NCBI GenBank assembly: GCA_900404475.1
Contig: OUQQ01000525.1
Location: 1 to 14,694 of the forward strand
Source: Spongospora subterranea
Taxonomy: Eukaryota; Endomyxa; Phytomyxea; Plasmodiophorida; Plasmodiophoridae
Length of the DNA stretch: 14,694 nucleotides
Direction of reading: 5' to 3'
Below, in pieces: positions 9,702-14,694 of this stretch. Under the pieces are notes generated by a model. It searched no databases and was not told the DNA's origin. It saw only the letters and a list, made by a program, of their open reading frames with translations. Made by a program: the position numbers and the translations under genes. Each line of letters starts with the position of its first letter. Position 1 is the stretch's first letter.

Positions 9702-10178
9702 GCGGAGGTCAGTTTCGACCAATCGAAAGATTCTGGGGGAAAATGGCTTGATGCAGGCCTTGTTGATGGTCGCAACGATGGAGAATTAGCAGCCAAAATG
9801 GGCTTTCCGACAACGACAGTATCAAGACACACCTGACACTATCTGAGAATGGGTATGTGATAGCAGAGACATTCCCACGTTATTAGATATCGGAATTGGT
9901 ATGACGCAGAGGAGTATCAGGTCAACCAGATCAGCTATTCTGATGCTCAAAACTCCATTACAGAACCTGACACGACATGACCAATCAGGTTACGAGCAAA
10001 GCGGAATTCGTTCCCAGAAATACATTGGCCTGATGCATTCGGTAGTATTGTCCCACCCCCTGTGTTCGAAAATAATGATCAGTCAGCAGTAATTAGCAGG
10101 ATATGTGCAGATAATTTAGGGAGCAGAAATGGGCACCGGGTGATATCTCGATTGAAGGTAAAGGTATTGGGGAAATAG
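9702..10178 (+). pseudogene. Retroelement protease scrap and protease-RT linker
   Basis: From 9702 one frame reads to ...WLDAGLVDG...ELAAKMGF before a stop near 9831. The DAG at 9750-9758 followed by ELAAK is compatible with a retropepsin active site (usually D[ST]G), though the match is weak. A second frame, 9876-10178, reads YRNWYDAEEYQVNQISYSD, stops at TGA 9978-9980, then continues HWPDAFGSIVPPPVFE, ISRICADNLGSRNGHRV and ends at TAG 10176. The latter resembles the charged linker between protease and RT in gypsy elements. Assignment rests mostly on its position ahead of the RT thumb. Confidence 0.4.
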
Positions 10179-10269
10179 TTGAACAATGATAGTCCAACAT
10201 TGAGACATTTTGATGCACCGCCTCATCTTGGCACCCGCAATCGTTCTGCAAAATGAAATACAGACCTTG

Positions 10270-10930
10270 CACAGTAAGCCACCAACTCGAGTTGATGATT
10301 TTTAACAATTCATTTGCACATTGAACTGGATCCGCCGAAACGTTCCCAATTTCGCTCAACTTATCCATCCACTTCAGGAGCTGTTATTAGCCGCAACCCA
10401 TGTAGCCAAAGCTGCAAGAAATCAGCGCTACGACGAGTTCTTCTGAGCGACATTGACACGCCTTGCACACCCAAAAGACGATTGGCTAGCCTGTCTGTTC
10501 CCAGACGCATCTCGAAAATGTTGCTCAGCAGTACTCACTCAAATCCCACCAGCCGACTGCGATCTACCAGTAGCGGAACAACGACACGAGCTGAACTAGC
10601 CTGTAATTCTGGCACCTTCCGAGCAAACAGCTTCTGCTGGGCCATTATAGAAAAAGAAGGTTATCCTATAATTGAAGCTGATATTTCGTCTTCGACATTT
10701 CCTGATTCGATGAACGCCATTCCGAATTTTTTTTTACCGTTCATCGAATTTCAATTTATATGTTCAACGCAACAAATCGCAGCGCCAATTTTTCTCGACA
10801 CACAGCTGATCGACTTGAACGATGGCAGTTGCAGATTGCCAACATACCCTACATTATTGAACATATTAAAGGAGAACAGAACGCTTGGGTCGACCTCGAT
10901 GGGGAGCACCGTGTCCAATCAGTGTTCAGA
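10270..10930 (+). pseudogene. Reverse transcriptase thumb and RNase H of gypsy-type pol, broken
   Basis: The frame from 10270 reads PPTRVDDF, a TAA (10303-10305, where Gln is expected), then QFICTLNWIRRNVPNFAQL, the RT thumb/connection signature of Ty3/gypsy polymerases. A TGA at 10444 interrupts it, after which the same frame gives HPKDDWLACLFPDASRK, whose FPDAS (Asp at 10504) is the first catalytic Asp region of RNase H. After TAG 10597 the homology continues in another frame (SGTFR, IIEKEGYPIIEA near 10644-10679), then in a third (IYMFNATNRSA, DRLERWQLQIANIPYIIEH, KGEQNAW; about 10739-10900). The expected Asp of the DHR.L motif reads Val (VHRISIYMFN). At least two frameshifts and three stops make it inactive. 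Confidence 0.85.
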
Positions 10931-11149
10931 TGAAATCATTCCAAGCACCTGTTCTAGTTCAGCCAATGTTTGCTGCTTTTGTCTGGCCATCCCTGGACAA
11001 AAATTGTGGCTGGTCAGCTTCGAGATGTTGCGCTGAACAGTTCATCAACAAGGAGTCATCTATCATTGCTGACTAACAGGACATCAATGAAACTGATGGT
11101 CTATGAAAGACCTTTGCTAATTATCGAATTTGGATCCCAATTCAGCCGG

Positions 11150-12028
11150 GCTGTGCTGTGACCTCGCTTTGCCCATCGTCGTCATCGCCCACAGTGGCCT
11201 GCCGGTCATCATCGAAGGAGCGAACACTCCGGTCTATCAATTCTATTTTCTGGTGGAAGGGAATGACAGAGTATATTGTAAGCATTGTCGAAAAATGCCT
11301 TCACTGCGTTCGCCTACGAGGGAATGTGGTCCCACGTCCGTTTGGGCATGCGATCCATACGACCAGACTTAATCAAGTAATTCATTATGGTTTTTTGTCA
11401 TCACACAATTTTGATTTATGTTCTCGTTATCAAAGACGACCTGAGTCGGTTCATCGAGTTAATTATGTGCGAATTTGCCGACCACCTTGCGACAGTCAAT
11501 GGTCTCATTGACTGGTTTGAAAGGTTTGGCATCGTGTCTGACCAGGGCTTTCATTTTTCAAGAACCAAATGGTAGCAAAGCTATGCTCTCGCCTTCATAT
11601 TAACCATCACTGTTACTGCATATTCTCCTTGGGCGAACGGAACTGTTGAAGTAGTGAACAATCTTTTACTCCATGTTCTTCGTGTGCTCATGTCTGAGTT
11701 CCGATTGTCATTTCATGACTGGCCCTTTGTACTTCCAGCTCTAAATCATCGTGTACGAACTCATGTTGGTTTCGCTCCAGTCACTATAATGGCCGGCCTT
11801 TCCTATCTTCATCGAACCTCTCAACCAGATCGTGGATATCCCTTTGACATCCCAAGTAGTTCATGATATCACTACGGCTGCAGCGTGGGATATCATCCAC
11901 CGCCAAATCGAAAGTAAATTGGCTCGTCAACGTGGTCAGTTGCACGCATCTCGGGCTAAACAGCGCAATGTCGTCCCGATCAACTTCGAATTTAGGAGAC
12001 TACGAGTTGCAAAGAAAATTCTAGCCTG
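11150..12028 (+). pseudogene. Retroelement integrase, broken, one catalytic Asp replaced
   Basis: The zinc region is recognisable in pieces: IAHSGLP (about 11177-11200), FWWKGM from 11248 and the CLHC pair at 11296-11307, followed by PRPFGHAIHTTR. The core domain starts VIHYGFL, where gypsy integrases carry HFDF or HYDF: the first catalytic Asp is Gly (GGT, 11389-11391). After a frameshift, YVLVIKDDLSRFIEL and SDQG (second Asp, 11540-11542, present) follow, then a TAG and another shift. SPWANGTVEVVN keeps the catalytic Glu at 11648-11650, followed by DWPFVLPALNHR and PVTIMAGL. The tail from 11825 (AAWDIIHRQIESKLARQRG) is the helical linker after the core. The D-D-E triad is incomplete, so the enzyme is dead. 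Confidence 0.85.
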
Positions 12029-12180
12029 AGTTTATCAAGTTTTCTGACCATGACGACAGCCTTTCTTGATTAAACAATTGTCCATTTATCACCGTTTCAG
12101 TTTTCTTGGACTCACCAAGCATCATATAAAGACGAATCTGCTGTAAGGCGAACGTGTGTCGCGCATTTCACAGTCGTTCT

Positions 12181-12803
12181 CTTTTCATCCAAATCTTATC
12201 AAAGTTCCGTGTTTTTTTGTGTTTCCGTTCGGTTCCTCAGCATTTGCCTTCTCATGCTGTTGTAGTGGGCATTTCGAGCTATTTGACCTGGGTTGTCCAG
12301 CTGAGCTCGATTTTCACGCCTGCAGCTGGTGCATCCCTTTTGTAGCTTGGCTGGTCGTTTCGTTAGGCGTGAATGATTACTAACCTCCGCATTCGTTATA
12401 TGTCGGCCGCGTTGGGCTTGCCCGCGTTTTGGAGCTAGAACTGAAAAGACAGCGGTCCCTTCAACTGCCAATGAAGTTTCAAAAACTTCTTGGAACGAGT
12501 GTCGCGAAAGCAACAAGATGCTTGAAATCCGACATGAGTGCGAGTGGCTTCATCTCGTGGATAAGTGATTACAACGTCATATTGATCATTCATTTGCTTG
12601 TGGTTGGATCCGCCCTCTTTCTGAAGGAGATGCTGTGATCAAATTCAGTCTAACAAGTGCCATTGGAATCAATGGATGAAGCCGGATTTGCCATCGACAC
12701 ACAACGAAGTTGGCAATGGCGGATATTCAGGCGATGCTTGAATCATGAACAAAGATCACACGTGCAGTCAAGTCAAACCTGACAGTGCGCATGTGTACAC
12801 CAA
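12181..12803. other. Unassigned stretch after the retroelement
   Basis: No gene could be supported. A plus-strand frame from about 12429 to 12638 is open for 69 residues (MKFQKLLGTSVAKATRCLKSD...), and near 12672 another frame reads MDEAGFAIDTQRSWQWR before stopping. The latter superficially resembles the MDE.GF motif of pogo/Tigger-type DDE transposases, but nothing around it supports that. The first part (12100-12180, FSWTHQASYKDES) may still be the integrase C-terminal (chromo-like) tail. No LTR was recognised. Confidence 0.35.
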
Positions 12804-12821
12804 CGACTGATGGATCAGTCG
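12804..12821. repeat. Perfect inverted repeat, 8-bp arms
   Basis: CGACTGAT (12804-12811) and ATCAGTCG (12814-12821) are exact reverse complements with a 2-base spacer. The same octamer pair recurs 30 bases downstream inside a longer inverted repeat. It lies about 220 bases before the start of the secreted repeat protein. The compact dyad is more like a protein-binding site than a stable RNA hairpin. Confidence 0.9.
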
Positions 12822-12830
12822 CAACTACAG

Positions 12831-12998
12831 GTAAGTTAGTTGTCGACTGATGCGTGGCCTGCTATCAGTCGACTGACAGAAATAGGGACCTCCCGGACAC
12901 TGTGTCGACGTTACTTAAGGTAATTTCGATATGCCGTGGACGGAAGGCTGACATGGGCGAACTGCCGTAAGTGGGCCATCGCGGACTGACAACTGTAG
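12831..12998 (+). promoter_or_regulatory. Candidate 5' untranslated intron of the downstream secreted-protein gene
   Basis: CAG followed by GTAAGTTAG at 12831 is the best donor match in the whole window. A branch-like GGACTGAC followed by AACTGTAG, ending at 12998, makes a good acceptor, 44 bases before the ATG at 13043. Splicing would remove 168 bases, including the longer inverted repeat. This is predicted from splice signals only; no transcript evidence is available. Confidence 0.35.
12842..12873. repeat. Perfect inverted repeat, 10-bp arms sharing the same core octamer
   Basis: GTCGACTGAT (12842-12851) and ATCAGTCGAC (12864-12873) are exact reverse complements around a 12-base spacer. 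The inner octamer CGACTGAT/ATCAGTCG is identical to that of the dyad at 12804-12821, so four copies of one 8-mer occur within 70 bases. Each arm contains a self-complementary GTCGAC. If the proposed 5' untranslated intron is real, this repeat lies inside it. Confidence 0.9.
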
Positions 12999-13042
12999 TC
13001 CATTGCCGAGATCCTCTTCCCTTATCGGATACTGTGTCTATA

Positions 13043-14694
13043 ATGAAGGCGATCTGGTTTCTGATCCTGTTGATTCCTGCTGTGATTGGGACAAGCGTTG
13101 GTCTTTCTGATGCTTCCAGCTCCAATGATCTCACTGAACCTCGGGTCCTCTTTCCGTCGAACCCTGAAATCTGTCCTCCAGTTGAATCTTCACGAAAAAG
13201 GAACTTCCATGTGGCCTTAAGTTCGTCGTTCTCTGAAAAACATTTGTTTCTAGAACTAAGCCCACCGGGAACTCGTTCACCAGTTGAATCTTCGCGGAAA
13301 AAAAAACTGAATCTGTTCCCAAGTTCGTCGTTTTCTGAAAATGGTTGTATTTTAAAACTAAGCCCACCTGGTCCTCGTTCGCCAGTTGAATCTTCGCGGA
13401 AAATATTGAATCTGGGTCCAAGTTCTTGGCTTTCTGAAAAAGATTGCACTCTGAAACTAGGCCCAACGTTAATCGCTGAAAAATTTGATTCCCTTCCTTC
13501 ACATGACATCTCTCCTCCAGATTTTTACAGACATCCTGTTGATGGTTCTCCAGTTCAAACTGACGAGGCCAATCAATCTTTTGCCGAGTTTGTAAAAATT
13601 CGTTTGGAGCAGCTCAAATCAAACTTGGTAAAAGAATCTCTAGAATATATCAAAAGCATTTCTAAGAAATATATCGATCGCGACGCAATCAGCCTACCGA
13701 TATCTCAGACAGAATTTTATTCTGCCCTTTTGAAGCAGGCGTTGGCGGCTGTGGACGGTATGTCCATGGGGAATTCCAAAGGAATCGCTCATCTTAAGTT
13801 TGTTGGTCCTAAAACGTTTGTTGGCCCTGGAGCGGTTTGGCACCATCTAGATGATAGTGAATCGTTAAGCGCCATTTCTCTGGATTTTTTTTCTCGTCAG
13901 ACGAACGCATTTCCCATGAAAAACACGGAGGATGAATTCAAAGATTTTGTGGGAGTCGTCGTTGGAGAGTTGAGTTCCCATTTGTGTACTGTTCCGTCCA
14001 TGGAAATGGTATTCAAACAGTGTAAGAATAGTGAAGCAATTCTGCTGAAGTTGAGGGTTAAGTTGACAGCAGCCCGAAGCGAGTACCGAACCCAATGTGG
14101 GAGACTCGGTTATCCAAAGGATTGCTCAGCCAACACACAACATGAACAAACCCTGTTCAAAGCGGTGGCCAGTCACATCAAGGAATCCTTGCTGGAGCTG
14201 TCACTGAATTCTGAAGCCCGCGAGGAAATCCTGCAAAAATTGGTAAAAAAATTCTCGACGTATGACCTGCAAGATCACGACAGCTGCCCATTCAGTTCTT
14301 TAAAAACGACTCTAATTGATCACACTCAACCACTGTTAGTGGATCCGTATTCCCAGCAAATATCTTCTTTTCTTGCGGGGGCGATTTTCGGACTACTCTT
14401 GACAAATTGTTTCACATCATTAGCTGAACGTGATGCAAACAACTTTGTCCTTGCGGCGTTGAAACGTGCTGGCGTTATAATTGATCAGGCTACTGCTCCA
14501 GAGTCGTTTGAGATAATCCCCAAATGGTTTAAGGCAATCGAGCAGTTACTCCAGAGAGATCATGCACCACAAATATCAAATGAGCAAGCTGATCTGGATG
14601 TATACTTTAGCGTGTGCGAAGAGGCAGCTCGCGCTAATGTGGCAATCCCATTCATGGTCACTGCTGAACAATCTGAAGGTTTGAAGTTAAAGTT
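13043..14694 (+). CDS. Secreted repeat-containing protein of unknown function (3' end beyond window)
   Basis: The frame opens at ATG 13043 and stays open for 550 codons to the window edge, so the protein is incomplete at its C-terminus. Residues ~1-20 (MKAIWFLILLIPAVIGTSVG) are a convincing signal peptide, suggesting secretion or the endomembrane system. Residues 46 to ~143 hold three imperfect 34-residue repeats beginning PVESSRK and containing SSSFSE and KLSPPG. The rest (about 170-550) looks globular and mostly helical, with scattered cysteines (for example TQCGRLGYPKDC) and one hydrophobic stretch at ~443-461 (FLAGAIFGLLLTNCFTSLA) that might be membrane-associated or buried. I recognise no family. 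Signal peptide plus repeats plus unique sequence next to transposon remains is a pattern seen in candidate effectors or surface proteins, but that role is inference. A long minus-strand frame over 12865-13509 is its antisense shadow. Confidence 0.85.
   Translation, partial: MKAIWFLILLIPAVIGTSVGLSDASSSNDLTEPRVLFPSNPEICPPVESSRKRNFHVALSSSFSEKHLFLELSPPGTRSPVESSRKKKLNLFPSSSFSENGCILKLSPPGPRSPVESSRKILNLGPSSWLSEKDCTLKLGPTLIAEKFDSLPSHDISPPDFYRHPVDGSPVQTDEANQSFAEFVKIRLEQLKSNLVKESLEYIKSISKKYIDRDAISLPISQTEFYSALLKQALAAVDGMSMGNSKGIAHLKFVGPKTFVGPGAVWHHLDDSESLSAISLDFFSRQTNAFPMKNTEDEFKDFVGVVVGELSSHLCTVPSMEMVFKQCKNSEAILLKLRVKLTAARSEYRTQCGRLGYPKDCSANTQHEQTLFKAVASHIKESLLELSLNSEAREEILQKLVKKFSTYDLQDHDSCPFSSLKTTLIDHTQPLLVDPYSQQISSFLAGAIFGLLLTNCFTSLAERDANNFVLAALKRAGVIIDQATAPESFEIIPKWFKAIEQLLQRDHAPQISNEQADLDVYFSVCEEAARANVAIPFMVTAEQSEGLKLK
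13178..13470 (+). repeat. Coding tandem repeats, 102-bp unit, about 2.9 copies
   Basis: Units start with CCAGTTGAATCTTC at 13178, 13280 and 13382, exactly 102 bases (34 codons) apart. Each runs PVESSRK, a basic/hydrophobic patch, SS..SE, then a hydrophobic KL.PPG tail. The third copy is one codon shorter in the lysine run and degenerates after KLGP. DNA identity between units is high, especially units 2 and 3, which suggests recent duplication. Confidence 0.92.

Larger units (their letters stand above)
9700..12180 (+). mobile_element. Decayed Ty3/gypsy-type LTR retrotransposon remnant (pol)
   Basis: Domains appear on the plus strand in Ty3/gypsy order: aspartic protease-like scrap, protease-RT linker, RT thumb, RNase H, integrase zinc region, integrase core, integrase C-terminal tail. 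The reading frame shifts repeatedly and in-frame stops occur at 9978, 10303, 10444 and 10597. The RT palm (the YxDD region) is not found between the linker and the thumb, which lie only about 90 bases apart, so the central RT was probably deleted. No LTR pair, primer-binding site or target duplication was recognised, so the ends are approximate. Sequence style (FWWKGM, PRPFGH, SPWANGTVEVVN) recalls gypsy elements known to me from oomycetes and other protists. The copy is dead. Confidence 0.85.

Noticed and set aside
10314..11036. 240-codon open plus-strand frame read as one gene
   Set aside because: Only part of it is in the retroelement's true frame (IIEKEGYPIIEA); the rest of the RT/RNase H homology lies in the other two plus-strand frames, so this is a decayed element and not a gene.
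12672..12770. MDEAGF motif suggesting a pogo/Tigger-type DDE transposase
   Set aside because: Only a short motif is present; the flanking sequence has no further transposase similarity and soon meets a stop, so it is probably chance.
12865..13509. 214-codon open frame on the minus strand
   Set aside because: It is antisense to the secreted repeat protein; its apparent repeats are the reverse strand of the 102-bp coding repeats, and the plus-strand frame is longer and has a signal peptide.
1..14694. CRISPR arrays, tRNA, rRNA or bacterial operon signals
   Set aside because: No regularly spaced direct repeats, no cloverleaf or rRNA-like sequence and no Shine-Dalgarno-type layout were seen; spliced genes argue for a eukaryote.

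Overview
The window is nuclear DNA from an intron-bearing eukaryote, most likely a protist. The grounds are two genes whose conserved domains can only be read across canonical GT...AG introns (14 in one, 3 in the other), a GINS replication subunit (PSF2), an F-box protein, and a decayed Ty3/gypsy-type retroelement. I cannot name the species. The compact introns, the retroelement type (resembling those I know from oomycetes and other protists) and a large secreted repeat protein would suit a parasitic or osmotrophic protist, but that is inference.

Layout. 1-699: no gene I can support, only scraps of coding-like sequence. 700-5256 (minus): a 15-exon gene for a secreted protein of about 905 residues, with a signal peptide, a glucose/sorbosone-dehydrogenase-type beta-propeller, a PKD domain, two further beta-rich modules and a fibronectin-III-like C-terminus. 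5257-6366: intergenic, weak scraps only. 6367-7647 (plus): intronless F-box protein. 7784-9030 (plus): four-exon PSF2, 194 residues. 9031-12180: intergenic DNA, then a retroelement remnant on the plus strand in the order protease?, linker, RT thumb, RNase H, integrase, all broken by stops and frameshifts and with the RT core missing. 12181-13042: unassigned DNA with two close perfect inverted repeats and a strong splice donor. 13043-14694 (plus): an open reading frame with a signal peptide and three 34-residue repeats, running off the window end; no family recognised.

How it fits together. The left part (sugar-oxidoreductase-like gene, F-box, PSF2) looks like a conserved, intron-containing gene neighbourhood, and the right part like a transposon graveyard beside a secreted, repeat-bearing, lineage-specific protein. 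The genes do not form an obvious pathway. The multi-domain dehydrogenase has an architecture I associate with bacterial secreted PQQ-type sugar dehydrogenases, so ancient horizontal transfer is possible but untested here.

Exon boundaries were placed by hand from GT...AG sites, reading phase and family conservation. All phases close across both spliced genes. The least certain junctions are intron 7 and intron 11 of the dehydrogenase-like gene.
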